Shown here one piece after another: positions 1 to 13,385 of a stretch of 64,000 nt of DNA. Position 1 is the stretch's first letter, and each line of letters opens with the position of its first letter. The notes under the pieces were generated by a model that did not search any database, had not been told where the DNA came from, and was given only the letters and a program-made list of their open reading frames with translations. A program made the position numbers and the translations under genes. The stretch comes from Liquidambar formosana (taxonomy: Eukaryota > Streptophyta > Magnoliopsida > Saxifragales > Altingiaceae), in contig CM077834.1 of the NCBI GenBank assembly GCA_039720395.1, positions 1,488,001 through 1,552,000 of the forward strand, given 5' to 3'.

Positions 1-3000
1 GGCCAAAACACTTTAGTATTGAAGAAGTGATAGCAGATGTAAGGAACTTCATACCCGCAGATCCACCGGGAAAGTAAGAGATGGAATAATATGTGAGCGC
101 CAAAACCTACAAGGATTTATGAAAAATCAATTTCAGATTCTTGTGGGGAAAAACAAAAACAAAATACATTCAGGACATACTTTCAAGAAAATCCAATTGT
201 GACAATGTAATGAACAATGAAAAACACAAGAACTACAGAACAAGAAGATCCCAAGCAAAGAAAGAATCATAAACAGCAGAAAGAAAGCATGACGTTTGAT
301 ACCTGTAACACAGAGAAGAGCACAGAGAGAATGTAGCTGTGAAGCACCATGGAAACATAAATTGTACCAACCATACTACCAATGAATCCCAATGTCAAAG
401 GAAGTCTCTGGAGAGAATAGGTGGGTTGGGAAAAGGGGTGCGGGAAGGGAAGAAACAAAAGGAAGCATCAGACATGTAATATGGAATCAAGTTGATTTGT
501 ATGAAGCATTTTAAAAAATAAAAAATAATGTAAAACAATAATTTAGCTGAGCTACCTCTTTTGATGACATGTGGGCAAGCTGATTCTTTGGACCCCTGAG
601 TGCAAAGAATGACCCAATAATAAAGCCACATCCAAGGGTAAAGCAGATGGCAAATTTCTGAGGCATCAGCACCATGACTGGAAGGAACATGGTGAACGCA
701 ATGAAAATGAAGAACACCCCAGTTGCCAGGAGTAAACCAAAATACATGAGAGATTTTCCTGAAGGTACATTACTGGTGGCAGACTGCAAGTTCCCAGGAA
801 GCTCTCTTACTCCTTTTGAAACCCTGAACAAGAATCAACAAATTAAATGAAGTTCATAAGCTTCATCTTTATCACCATTAGCTTGGCTGACACTAAGTAG
901 CAAGTAGAGAGGGAGGCAGCACGAGTGTCAAATTGGATGAAATATATGGTCCAGAGCATCTCCATAACATGAGGCATATACATAAATATCTACGTAAATA
1001 ACAAAGCAAACAAAACATAGTATATATGGTCCAGAGTGTCTCCATAACATGAGGCATGTACATAAATATCTATGTAAATAACAAAGCAAATAATACATAG
1101 AGTATTACAAGAGATAAGCATTTAATAAGAAAAAAAATATTCCAATAAAGAATTATATAACATAGAATTCAATTTGCAATCTCGACATGGAGTTCTTTGT
1201 TACAGCAATGCAGCAATTAGCATACATTTCCAGAAGTTTTTAAAGCCATGTCTAAAACTCCTGCTAAAACAGAACACAAACTCTTTAGTTTGTAATAGAA
1301 TCATTTTAGACTCAATGAAGCGGTGTCCTACATTGAAGGGGAAAAATAAAGGATTTGATTCATTAAAGATTTCCCAAATAGAACCTTCAATTAATTCCTT
1401 ATTCTTAGGAAAAAGATGAACACCCAATGAGGTCCCTTTGACATGTCATGCCCAACAAAAACAGAGACCTCACTTTTCCCTCTTTCAGAGAGCAGATGAT
1501 CAATAACTCAACACAACAACGCCTTTAATTCCAGCTACATGGATCCTTATCACCATCCAGTTCTTTCTAGAACCATATCTTTGTTAAACCACTGGCTAAC
1601 AGGTCTTTACTCACCATCTTGACCCATATTATTGTTGGCCTTCATCTTGTCCTCCTAATGCCTTCAAATGGATAAATGCAATGCATAAATATGCTAAAAA
1701 AGTCAAGCAAACAATATATGTTGCATGCACTGGAAGTGGTAACTCTCATAACTACTACCAAATAAAATAGAAATTAGCATTCTGGGGCTAAACAGTAAAC
1801 AGATATCACACTACCATATTAATTTCTAAAGAACCTTATCTTTTCTTTCTTTTTTTATAAGTCTAAAGAACTTTATCAACTCACCATTTATTTTCTTTCC
1901 TCTCGCCCTGTCCTAGGAAACAATGTTTCATTGAGGGAAAGGAAGAGATACAATAGAGGAAGTGATTTCCTCCAAACCAAAAACAAAAAGAAAAAAAGGA
2001 GGGTGGGGGAAGACAGAAGAAAATAAGAAACACGGAAACAAAAAGAAAGAGGACTTTAAGAGGGGGCATGGATGACTCTAATAACTTCATGATGATAACT
2101 CCGACAAATATCAAGTTGGCCTGCGGTACATAACAACAAAGGAATTTTTACTAGAGTTAATTTTGCAGTTTTGGCACTATCCCCCTCATTCCGCATGACC
2201 ATTGCATATCTGCATATGTAAGCTGGCTGTGTCAAACCAAACGCAATTTCTTTTCAAAAAGAGGGTTACACAGAAATGAACCATAGCCTTGGCAATGGTT
2301 CTTCCTACACGTTCACTTGCTCTCTTAATTAACAACCTCAGAATCCATGGAACCAGGTTTTGGTGGGAGGGTGCTCTCACAAAGGCAGTTTTGGTATGCA
2401 ATGGCAATAGTGATCGTAAGGTTGTGATGACTTTAGTTGATACCCAAGGGTGCCTCAGCAATATCAGGCAAATCTATCACAGGCCAGTCAGAAAGGCAAG
2501 ACTAATACCCAATTATCTTTGCGTCTCATCTTTATTAGTAAATTTTGTCTCTTACAGGGTTGCCCAAGTACTTAACCCCTTTACCGGTGAGCCACATGAA
2601 TCATTTACATTATCCTTAACTTTATCCACATTATTTTGCTAAATGCATAATATTTTTTAAGCTTATACATGAATTGCTAGAATAAAAAAACTATTCAACT
2701 CCTAGGTTCCAAAGGTTTGATTTTCTGCAACCATATCCAATGCCAGTAGGATTGAAGGTTCTGCAACACATCTATAGAATCAATGTCAGCCCACTGTAAA
2801 TAAGTTATTCAATAAACATGGAGAACAATCAAACCAATATGCAATGTCAATTTTGCTAACTGCCACTTACTCAACCATCAGGTGTTCATTCAAAGAATAA
2901 CTCAAATTAAAACTAAACTCGAGAATGGATAAGTAACTACATGTCTACATCCATTCACATAGCTCTATTGCTTCCATTCCCATTTCCCATTTTCCACTCA

Positions 3001-3988
3001 TCTTCTGCCAATTGTCCAATATGCACTGAAATCCTGAATTATTTGTAGCCATCAATATATTCCTTCATTCTCACATCATTCCAAAAAATTAGCTCCATCA
3101 TAACATAAATCTTTTTTCCTTTATCCTTTTCCTTCTTTTTTTCCAACAAGAGTATCTAGACTTTCAGCCTGACTAATATCCTCAAAAAAGGTAAAGCCAC
3201 CGCCCACTCTGCATTAGTTAACACCCAAGATAAATCGGGTCAGTGCCTGGCCCCAAGAGAGAGTGGGAAGTCAACTTAGAACCTTTCAGTTCTTGAAGCG
3301 TAAGAACCACTTGTCCAATCCTTGGTGTTAAACATGAACTGATAAATAGGGCATCATTAGTTTAGCATTTTTAAAGTATTTTTCTTGCTTTTGGAAGCAA
3401 AAATTCCATTTATTTTAGCCCTCAAAAGCAAATAAGTACTTTCGAAAGGCTAACCAAACAATGCCTTGGTAGTTACATACACGCATCTATACAGGAAATT
3501 AGGAAACTGAAATTAACTAATTCAAGTCAAAAATGCATAAAACAGAAAAATTGAACCCCAAATCAAGGAATAAATTGATATAATCTAAAAAAGCACATGG
3601 TTCTATGCCCTACAATGGATCAAATTAGCTAACTGAATTCAGATCTCTATTACTCTATATATACATAAGATATATATATACTGCGTGTGTGCATATATAT
3701 ACAAAGAGAACAAAAACAGCTAAAGACAAATCCTAAAAAGTGTAACAGAGGCTATACATACACGCTGAAAGTGCCGGTGACGGAATCGTTGGCGGACCTA
3801 ACGGCGGATTCGAGATCGAATCCCAGTCCCAGGCCGAGGGACGAATCCTCGTCGGTTCCTTGTGATGCAGCGTACGAATTCCAATCTGATAGCAGTGACG
3901 ACGAGGGTGGTTGGTGATCTTCGCTGCCGCCGGTGCTTTGTGAAAACCATGCTTGTGCCACTTTCTGCATTATTTTCTCGGCTCCCAA
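1..3988 (-). CDS. SFT2-like vesicle transport protein (3' end cut by window edge)
   Basis: Four-TM SFT2/Got1-type protein. The family acts in endosome-to-Golgi vesicle fusion. Coding exons on the minus strand: 3762..3970 (or 3988), 556..823, 303..407 and 106..1. All junctions are GT-AG and in phase. The exon 1 donor is gtatgt at 3761, where GT + G makes a Val. The soluble N-terminus carries LLSDWNSYAAS and GFDLESAVRSAND, then come the membrane segments (FGLLLATGVFFIFIAFTMF, MPQKFAICFTLGCGFIIGSF, TLGFIGSMVGTIYVSMVLHS), and then YFPGGSAGMKF and a C-terminal KCFG. I prefer the Met at 3970 (MQKVAQAW), because known plant SFT2 proteins start there. The in-frame Met at 3988 adds six residues. About 229 residues are visible. 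The last residue and the stop lie beyond position 1. Intron 1 is large (about 2.9 kb). Confidence 0.9.
941..1100. repeat. 80-bp direct tandem duplication in SFT2 intron 1
   Basis: Two adjacent copies, 941-1020 and 1021-1100, share the order atatggtccagag, tccataacatgaggcat, cataaatatctac/tg and acaaagcaaa. They differ at only a few sites, so this is a simple, fairly recent duplication. Confidence 0.9.
3180..3330 (-). repeat. SINE-like dispersed repeat fragment
   Basis: On the minus strand, a TGGACAAGTGGTTCT segment followed by AGGTTCTAAGTTGACTTCC resembles the A and B boxes of a tRNA-derived SINE. A related stretch with gccaccgcccac and gactaatac lies at 10555-10635, so the sequence is dispersed. 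Family assignment is by motif only. Confidence 0.3.
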
Positions 3989-4757
3989 ACAAGCTGCGGT
4001 TTCGTATTGAGTTTTTCTTGTTTGAATTCGCGTCGGAGTTCCGAGAATTATACTGCCGATAAAATTTTATTCTCCAGCAGTCAGAAGAAACTGGGGAGCA
4101 AAATGCGTATTGTCGAAGGAAGGGGAGTGTCGTTGTCTCATGTCTATGTTTTGCTGCTTCCAGGAACATTCAAACCGCCTGATTGGTGGTTGTGGTTTGA
4201 TTGATTCTGGAAGCAACAAAATCACTTTGAGTAAATATACAATTTTATTATTGGGTATTATTTTATTTTATTTTATTTATTTTTTGGATAATTGATATAC
4301 AAAATATTTGCTCCCAAGAAAAAAACAAATTCCTATCCAAAAAATTAAATAATAATTTCGCTACGGGTCAAATTCAATAACCATTAGTGATCAGGTTTAT
4401 TAGTGTTAATTAACATGGAATAGATGATGACCTTACTTATGATTTTAGTTGGAAGTTCTTGATACTCTTATTGGTCAAAAGCAAAATCTCAATAAGCACA
4501 AAAATATATTTAAAAATTTTTAGGATATTAACTGCCATTCAAATTGAATGATTGATTTTTTTTTTTCTTTTTTACTCAAATGCTATTCTCGGTTTTTTTT
4601 TTTTTTAATAATTATTAATGATAAATGCCAAACAATATTTTACCATTTGAATTATGATTTTTTATTAAACAAAATGTCCTTTCACATGGAGTGAGAAGTA
4701 GGAAATATTTTGAATATTTACCCTTGTATATGACAACAAATTTTTCGTAACTAATAA

Positions 4758-5475
4758 GAGCATCTCAAGTCATGTGAGCTAAAAATGGTGAGCTATTGCT
4801 GTTTTGGCACATGCTACGATGCCAAATGCTATAATTTAGCACAAGGTGCTCTAATGGTCCAAATGTATGGTGTGCTATTTTTTAGACTCTATGCAAAACC
4901 TTAACCAAGAAAGGGTATGCAAAATGGGGTCGTACGAAAAGTGAGGAAAGATTACTAGTTGGGAAAATTAAGATGCTTGAAAGCAAGAGACACCCAAATC
5001 TGTGATTCAGTTCAACGGTAGCTCAAGAAGTGTATGTTTTCTTAATGCGAAGTTGTTTGAAGTGGGATGAATGGGATAAACAAAAGGGTATGTAGGGTAT
5101 GTTTTGATATATATATATATATATATATAAGATTTCACTATTATGTTTTGAAAATATTGTATTTTTAGGGCTGTTTGGCTACTGAGAAAATTTTAGAAAT
5201 GGAGGAAGAAAAATATCTTATTTTTTATATTTGCTGTTGTATTGGTTGTTGAGAAATGAAGGGAGTGGTGTGTTTCGTTGCTGAGAAAGAAATAGAAAGC
5301 TGATATGGCAAATATAGTAATAGCTCACTCTTGTGCCATATTTGGCACAAGGGTGAGCTATGCTGTATTTAACACATGCATTTAACTCACCATTGAAGCA
5401 TCCCAACTTGTGCTAAATGCTATAATATAGGCATATAGCAATAGCACACCATATAGCTCACCATTCGAGATGCTC
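4758..5475. mobile_element. Harbinger/Tourist-type MITE, 718 bp
   Basis: The ends are inverted copies: GAGCATCTC at 4758-4766 and GAGATGCTC at 5467-5475. The inner ends also match (ggtgagctattgct against the reverse complement of agcaatagcacaccatatagctcacc). A TAA trinucleotide flanks both ends (4755-4757 and 5476-5478), the usual target duplication of PIF/Harbinger elements. There is no transposase ORF. A TA microsatellite lies inside near 5106-5129. Confidence 0.75.
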
Positions 5476-5929
5476 TAAGAATGCGCTATTTTTTGCATCT
5501 CATTGAAACACACATTTACGCATCTTCTTCAGAACGAAAGTTGCATCTCATTCAATATGAAAGTCACATTACCACGCATTGACAAAATTGAATAAAGCTA
5601 ATGAAGTAGCATATAGAACTCACAAGCATACTGCGCTACGGAAGCTTAGGCCAACCTTCATGTACATGTGATGTCTTCAACTTGAATCGAGTCTGTCATT
5701 CTTACTAGTGCATTCATTTGGCAAATCATAAAATCTGTCCTGCGGAGGGGATTAGGCTATGTGCAATTGTGCATGTGTCGTTTCCAATACTGACTGGAAA
5801 AGTGTCATTGGGAGCACCATCTACTTCTATTTATTCATTTCACTAATGGTAAGAAAACCAATTTGCGAAGCTTTCAGGCTACCAGGCACAACTTCTAGTC
5901 TTGAGAGCAGTCACTTTGTACTAAAAAAC

Positions 5930-5997
5930 AAAAGTTAGGACTGTATCTAGCTCACCCCTCCCCAGACTCTACTTAGTGGGATCAACACTGGGTAATT
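5930..5997 (+). repeat. Retroposon-like (SINE/LINE) 3' segment
   Basis: The phrase cctccccagactctacttag followed by tgggatcaacactgggta resembles a widespread plant retroposon end. Only a short piece is present and no target duplication was found. Confidence 0.35.
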
Positions 5998-6282
5998 ACC
6001 ACTTTTAAAAGATTCCTAACAAAGAAAATGTAGAATTAATTCAGGAATCAAAATCAAGAACTTTAAACATACCTTGACACACGAGCATTCAACTAATTTA
6101 AATTAAATACCGAATGAGTAGGTGTGTTTGCATATTGGCAAATACATATTTTCAACAAGAATGTATAAAAATCTTTATATATATATAAATATAAATGTTG
6201 TTTTCATTCAGGGCATGGATACATAAGGTGAAAATAAATTAAGCTTACAAAATAAAATGTTGAATGGAAAATATTGAAGTCA

Positions 6283-9200
6283 TCATAGTACTTTCAGGAG
6301 CTGCACCTCAAATATCAAGGGCTCGTTTGCATGAGACAAAAGACTACGTCGAGGGCCAAACTGCAACCAACAATCATTGAAGTAATAAAAATATTAATTA
6401 AATTTATGGACAAGACAAACTTAGTTTTTCTTTTATTAGGGAAAAGGGAAATTGATACTAATTAATAAAGGAAGAATGAATAGAAACACAAGAGGGGGGG
6501 AGGAGGAAGCCTTTATGAGGATAGGCCAAGAAGGCTAAAAGAAAAAATCCCTTGGACAACAAAATTCATGTATAAGAAGATCCATAAACCAAAAAGAAAA
6601 GTGAGACCTCATCTGGGATCGGTTTTAGGTTTTCGTTTACATATCCCACTGAAGGAGGTATCAAAGCTCTCCTCTTCCCTGAAAAATAACCCATAGAACA
6701 GTCGATTCAGAAAGCCTATTAAAGAAAAAAATATATGATAAGGAAACATGCACGTATTAACAACTACAGTTACTAAGAAAAGTTTGAGACCAATAATTGG
6801 TCTCTGACTATACGACTATACTCATACACAACCCATCTTCATAATTCCAAGGTGATGTTTACACAAGTTTTTCCGTTATTTTATACTTCAAAAACACCAC
6901 TGAAATACTGATGTCCCATTGAATAAAAATATAAGAGTTGGTGAATATACCCATCTTTCCAACTTTATCAGATTACTAAGAGGATGAGACATAGCAGAAA
7001 CCCAAGGAAGCAATGAATGAGAAAAGAAAGACAAGCCACAGTCATAAGATAGGTAAAGATGTTGGCTTATTTGGAATTGGGGTGGGAAGCGAGAAGTTAC
7101 TTCAGTAAATTAAAAAGCAGTTAGCAGTTTAAAGAAAGGAGAAAAAGCCATGACACATGCACAGTGGGAAGATTACGGCATGGACAGGTGGTACACAAAG
7201 GAATGCCCAACCAAAAAAAAAGGGAGGGGGGAGCTTCAGCAGGTACAGATATTGAGTGACTACCATATCACCATTAGAGAAAAAAGGACAGCTAAAAGTA
7301 CAAATTCACAACATGCCCTGCAAGTAGACAATGCAGCAATATTCATGATCATCAATCACCAATGAACCATGCCCTGGAAGGACTGGTTTATCCTTCCCTT
7401 GAATACAATGTCTTTAAAGTAACATGTAAGTTTCTTTCCTGTTAGAGCATTAATCTTCCCTACAAATTGCTATCTGTTTTATAAATAATTAGCCTGTTAT
7501 ATGAAATCCTTTCAACTAAAATGCAAACATACTCCAAAACATCGAATCAAGTGTTAGTTGGTGCCGAAAGCTTCCTAATTCTTGATTTCTTGGTCTGATA
7601 GGTACCTAGGGTCATAAGGAAGAGTTTGATAAAGCCATAGCCCATAAGGCTCCAACACACTTGCAATTCAAATCTGGTTGTGAAAAATGGGAATGATTAA
7701 AAATCAAACTCCAAAGATCCCTTGGAAAAAAAATGTGCAAGGAGGTTTTGTTGAAAACTAACCTATTGGTGGACCCACAAACCTATTGATTGATTGTTCA
7801 AGAAAGCTTTGATATTTCTAAAGAGTTATGCTTTCTCTGCAGACTTGGCTTTTGTAAAAACTTTTATAACGAAATGAATCTATGAAATTACCCAAAACAA
7901 TTTTCAAAACTAGTTTAATGGCTCTCTCTTCACTTCCGATTGTATAAGATACTTATGGCTCATTTACCTTATATCTAAACATCATATGTTTAACACATCC
8001 CTTCGTTAAAGGATTTAGGTGGTGTAAGGTGCGGAAATTTGACAGATGGTGTGTCCCCTATGCAAAGTGGTAGTGATGTCATCCTGCTCTGATTTTGTAT
8101 GCCTTATACTAAATCACAGTCAGGATCCCTACATTGAGTTTAAGGATGATTTCCAGTAGAAAATGTAGACCAATTTCAAGAATATTGATATTACAATTTG
8201 GAGATTGGCATTTTTAATATTTCTTCAAACCCCAAGTAGTTGGGATTAAGGCTTAGTTGAGTTGACTTCACAGTTTAATAATGGCTTAAAATTTGTAAAA
8301 TGCAGGAAACACATACCTAATTTGAAGATAGTCAATAAGGCAATTGGGTTAATTGAATGAAAGTAAAAGGAAAAAGAATGCCCAAATTTTGCAAAGTAAA
8401 ATCCATAAATCCAACCAAAGGTGAATAAGAATTTACCTCCAACCCTCATGCCCATCAATACTTCCTTTAGGCCCTTTATAATCTGTCAAATGAAATGACT
8501 TATGAGATGAGGCATACATGAAGACATGCTGAAAATATATTGTGTTGGATGTGTGAAAGTGGTAGGAAAAATATACAAGAAATAGAATTTTGAAAATATT
8601 TATAAATTAAAAAAAATAGAAGTCATCTATAGGTTAGTTTTAGGGGAGCCTTTACTGAGATGAATGGGACATGTACATGGAAAACCAATGAAAGAACCAA
8701 TGTTTAGAGAGTTAAAAAGCATGTAAGACTCGAAAAGAGAGAAGAAAACCAAAAGGACATGGGGGAATCTGTAAGAAGAGATAAAATCTCCTGCTTGATC
8801 TAGGCATAACTATGTAGACTAAATTTTCCTGCATGTTCTCTTCATTTTCTTCAAAGGAGGGGGATCTCTAAAGCAATAATGAATTCCAAAATGTAAAATA
8901 TGATCACCAGCACAGCACTTCTTATTTAATTACCCAATGTTACGTTAGAAATCCTCAACCACAATTCAAATAGAATAAAAACAAATTTATTAATCACTTG
9001 TCCAAAAAAACATAGAAGAAAGTTTTTATTACTGATAATCCCAAAATTCTGCATCCTCCAACATCTTAAAATTGCAAGTAACCTGGTTCTCATCCAGAGG
9101 AAGTATAACAGGCAAGCTTTCTCCACTGAATTGATCCACAGTACTACATTGAAACACAATGTATGTCTAAGTTCAATAAGGCGATTTATGTAACAAAATG

Positions 9201-11017
9201 AAATAAAATATAACTACTTTAGGAGCACGAAATAAGAAATGGAAGCAAGCACAGTATTCGAATGACAGTATAAATACAACCATAAAATGGTTTAACGTGA
9301 GACCATGGTTCATGTAATCAGGAATTGTATTTTCTAGCATAATTCTAAATAACCAACAGATTTAGCCTATAAAAATACCTATGAACAAAATATCCATTTG
9401 AGCGCCGGCATACATAATTAACTTCAACCAGATCTCCTTCGTGGGCTTCCAATCCTTCCCCTTCAACAATATCTTCAAAAGAGACCTTATAAAATTAGTA
9501 TGAAATTCAAAACTTAACACAGTTATTATGTCTAGGACACACTGATAGCTTTAAGTCTTATCCACTAGGAATAAGTAATTGGAGAACATAAAGAGATAAA
9601 ACCAACAATGCAATACCAGTTAGCCACACGAAATGGAACTCAACTTTTAATATATTAAAATCATAATACTTATGCCATGTTCACTTTAAAACTGAATCAT
9701 TTTATATCTAATGGGTAAGACTGGATTAATCTGTTTACATATATAAATATAAAAAAATGATATAAAAAAGGAAAAAAAAACATAATAAAGTCATTTCCTT
9801 TCTCATATAAACATAATATGGAACCTTTTCAAATTGTACCTTGAATCCTCACCCCACTGGCAAGCTTCTGTGTCCTGGGTGCTTCAAATGCCAAATAACA
9901 ATTGCATATATAAGAACAAATGACATGATTATCTTTCCTTCCACTCTAGAGATAAAACAAAAACAAAAAACAAACACATGCAACATTTTACCGAATAACT
10001 TCCAGTTCCTTCATCTCCAGCATTGGTGCAGCAAGGACAGGATAAACATATGACAGGATTGGATTAAATCCCATAAACTGCAAAAATAACCTCCTTGGTA
10101 CCCTTCCAACCATTAAGGACGGGAATCTATCGTGCAAGTTCTTAGCCATAGCATACTTGGGTTGCTCACTGTCCATACGACTGGTATTGTGCAAAAGTCA
10201 GAACATCTTCAAATAGCTATTCAAAAATTAGGGAATTTTTTTACAAATTTGATGTTAAAATATAAATGCATGTGTCGGATTAAAATTAAGACTTCTAAAT
10301 TATAAGACAGATATTGTCAGGTAATGTTTAATGTGCATGACAAATCCCCTCATATGCACTCTTCTTCTTGGATCAAGACTGCAATAACTGAATACATACA
10401 CACATACAAATATCATGCTTTAGGTGCTTTTATTTATGTGGAACTTTACAATTCTACTGAAGGAACACGATAGAATTAAATTTGAAGGATACCCAAGTGC
10501 TATTGGCTTGCACAAAAAAAACCCTATTATTTTATTACTATTTATTTGCCAACAGGGTATCCAGACCTTTGCCCGACTAATACCTGAACACCGGTAAGGC
10601 CACCGCCCACACCACATTGGTCAATGCCCATGACATCCCTATTATTTTTAAATCACAACTTATATCCAAGAATCAAGATCAAACCTGCTTGCTCTATACT
10701 AAATGTGATGGAATAAACTGGTAAAGAACTTTTTCCGTTCTGTTCTGACCGAATTCCATATATTAAGCTCTTTACTATCCACTATTCTAAAAAATTCCAT
10801 GGATGGTTGAAAACCAACTAGAGTTCCATCTGGGTTATTCAATGCTAAGATATATACAGACATAGCTCATAAAATATAGAAAAATATGAATTTCCCCATA
10901 ATTTATTGCAGTGATAGTAATTAGGGAAGAAAAAATACAGAGTAATTGAAGGGTTTACCTTGAAAATCTGAGAGGACATTGGAGTTGAGCTAAGGTTTGA
11001 AACAAAGAGACTTCCAT
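6283..11017 (-). CDS. FKBP16-1: Thylakoid-lumen FKBP-type peptidyl-prolyl isomerase (FKBP16-1-like)
   Basis: Eight coding exons: 10959..11017, 9992..10180, 9840..9874, 9379..9472, 9083..9143, 8437..8482, 6608..6678 and 6283..6360. They total 633 nt, giving 210 residues. Residues 1-70 look like a bipartite targeting sequence: a twin arginine (R49-R50) before a hydrophobic stretch and a PVLAAP cleavage-like site, which suggests Tat import into the lumen. The FKBP fold runs from about residue 85 (KLASGVRIQDIVEGEG) through GDLVEVNYVCR, IIKGLKEVLMGMRVGGKRR and PPSVGYVNENLKPIPDE to FEVQLLKVL. Exon 3 is only 35 nt and was placed by phase: CG|G makes Arg and G|AT makes Asp. The length fits plant FKBP16-1 (about 207). 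FKBP17-1 is the other possibility. Lumenal FKBPs are thought to help photosystem assembly. Isomerase activity is not guaranteed in this subfamily. Confidence 0.88.
8205..8255 (+). repeat. Retroposon 3'-end-like fragment in FKBP intron
   Basis: The phrase ccccaagtagttgggattaa followed by ggcttagttgagttga resembles the 3' terminus of common plant SINE/RTE retroposons. Too short to classify. Confidence 0.3.
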
Positions 11018-11550
11018 GCTCAATAGAATTGCCAAATAGATTGCTTTCAGAACTTGCTGAGAATGGATAAGTTGATATATTCGTATTGTAATTTTATAAA
11101 TGGTGGTGGGGCAATATTGTCTATATATAGTTTATAATGAAAATTTGTACTGGTATGAGCAACTATCATGGCCCACACTAGCTGTAATGAGAACCATCCA
11201 TTGATGATGGATGGTGATGCCTGATTGTTACTCTCATACAGTTATACCTTTCGTCATTTCGTGGAATGTATATCAGCAGAAGAACTTGGCTCCGACCGCT
11301 GAATCCACTATTGCGGACGACGGCTTGCGAGGACCCTAATCGCGAAAGAAGGAGGTTTTTATTTTTTAGTAAACAAGCTTTAATAGGAAAAATAAAAATC
11401 TACTGAAAGGGCTTTTATTACTATCGCTTTCAAAAGCGGTACTGCTAAAGCGCTTTCAAAAGCGTTACTAGTAACACTGCTTTTAAGGCTGTTTTTTCCT
11501 TTTTTTTTTTGGTAAATTTATAATTTTCCTTTTTCACCTAACTACTCCAA

Positions 11551-11940
11551 GGGAATGGCTACTGCAGCCCCCCATTCTTATCACCCCCTAATTCTTTAGG
11601 TTTTTAAGGTTTTATGCAAAATATAAAAGGTTTTTATGAAAACCCACCTTGAAGTCTACTAGAAAACATCATTTTAAACAATTTTGTAGGAGAAAGTTTT
11701 TCTTAAATCTATCATTTAAATATATTTTTTGGCTATTTATAGCATTCATTTCATTTTTTGCCAAAAAGTCTATCTAAACGATAAATTTTGGAAAAACTTT
11801 CTTCTGTAAAGTTGTTCAAAATGATGTTTTCTAGTAGATTATGTGATCAGTTTGCAAAAACCTTTATATTTTTCATGAAATCTTAAAAACCAAAAAGAAA
11901 GGGGTGGATTATAAGATTGGGGGGTTGCAATACCGTTCCC
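11551..11940. mobile_element. Mutator-type foldback MITE, 390 bp, with 9-bp target duplication
   Basis: The left end GGGAATGGCTACTGCAGCCC pairs with the reverse complement of the right end, GGGAACGGTATTGCAACCCC. The inverted similarity continues inward (attcttatcaccccc against the complement of ggggtggattataagat, and the actagaaaacatcatttt and aaaatgatgttttctagt arms). CTACTCCAA flanks both ends exactly (11542-11550 and 11941-11949). A 9-bp duplication with long inverted repeats is typical of Mutator-like elements. No transposase. Confidence 0.85.
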
Positions 11941-12449
11941 CTACTCCAATTGGGTTGGACTTTCATCCTAGTCTGGCCAATTAACAATCCTCAAGTACTC
12001 CGGGGCTCGTGACCCTAGACAATACAGTAGTATTTAAAGTTGGGAATGAATACATCCTCGGACAATTTGCAACAAAATTTGATAAAGGCTCATTTAAATT
12101 CGTTTGTTTATTTTTTCTATAAATAAGTTAAATCTAAAATTTTAAAATTTAAACTTGTTAAAATAAACAAGTCAAGCTCAAGTCAATAAAGCTCGTGAGC
12201 AAACTTGTTCAAAACTCACAAATAAGACTCAATAAGAATACAATTATTATTATAATATTATATTTATTTAAATTTTGAATAAATATTTTATAAGACCTTA
12301 CTATCGCAAACAAATTTAGTTGTTTGTAATCAACTCGATCATGAACAAGTTTAGTAAAGACTTATTTGAGTTTGATTATTTAATAAACGAAACAAGTTTA
12401 AGCAAATCAAAACTCAATTCATCTTAGCATAGAACAAACTCTAAATGAT

Positions 12450-12801
12450 GAGCATCTACAACCATGTAGGGCATTTAGGTGAGCTATATGCATTTTTTGC
12501 ATCACTACAGTGTAAAAACATATCGTTACAATGAAAATGCATCATATGAAAAAAGTAACTATTCCAATGTATGTAAGCCATTTTTTTTGCCTCATCCACC
12601 TTTCCCTACACCTTCAACCATTTTTTGGAAAGTGATGTGACAAATTTGCATTTGAGTCATTTTTTGAGTCAAATATAGCTCAAGATTTGTTTCAAGGTAT
12701 ATTTACCTTACCAAATGCATCATCCATTGGAGCACTTACTTTTTACATATGAGGTAAAAAATAGTTTTGTCTCACATTTTACCTCATGGTTAGAGATGCT
12801 C
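12450..12801. mobile_element. Degenerate MITE with GAGCATCT termini, 352 bp
   Basis: The left end GAGCATCTACAACCATG and the reverse complement of the right end, GAGCATCTCTAACCATGAGG, match at nearly all of the first 17 positions. The termini resemble those of the element at 4758-5475. The flanking trinucleotides differ (gat and taa), so the target duplication is decayed or was never this one. Confidence 0.6.
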
Positions 12802-13385
12802 TAATTTATCTCAACTTTTGAAATGAGTTGAGCTTGAACATCCTAAAGTTCAACTTGACTCTACTTGTTTGCACCCTACAATGGTCACTAAAGATTATTG
12901 TAAGTGGCACCTGTGTCACAAAGGCTTACAACTCAAAATGTGTACTCATGACCTTTATAATTAACATTAGCTATTTATGGTGACCCTAATTGATTTTAAT
13001 AGGACCATGACTAACATTGGCTTTTTAAGTTCTAATATTAACCAAGTTGAACTTAGAATTATTCAATTTTGTTTTGGTTTAATAGTTTATTGCTTAAAAA
13101 TCAACATTAAATTCTCGAGTTTAAAATCATCTTCACATACTATTTCAAAATCGGGTTGGCAACCCAAAAAGGACGGTAGCCCAATCGGTATGAGGCTTAC
13201 TTAAAATGAGCAGTGATTTTGAACATCTTGGGTTTGACTTTTTTTGGTGTTATTACCTAAACTTAATTGCTAACTATGATTTATGGATAATTGTAGTTAT
13301 TGGGGATTTTACCCCAATCCCACAAATGGTCAACGGGGTGGGATTAGGAGTTCCACATTATTTATAAATAAATAAATAAATAAAT

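Larger units (their letters stand above)
3989..6282. other. Intergenic: SFT2 5' region to FKBP 3' end
   Basis: The first about 200 bases should be the SFT2 5' UTR and promoter (minus strand). The rest is AT-rich and holds a 718-bp inverted-repeat element and a short SINE-like end. No convincing gene is seen. ORFs opposite SFT2 exon 1 are shadows of it. Confidence 0.7.

Noticed and set aside
3798..4169. 123-codon ORF opposite and around SFT2 exon 1
   Set aside because: It overlaps the SFT2 start exon in another frame of the same strand and has no family-like sequence.
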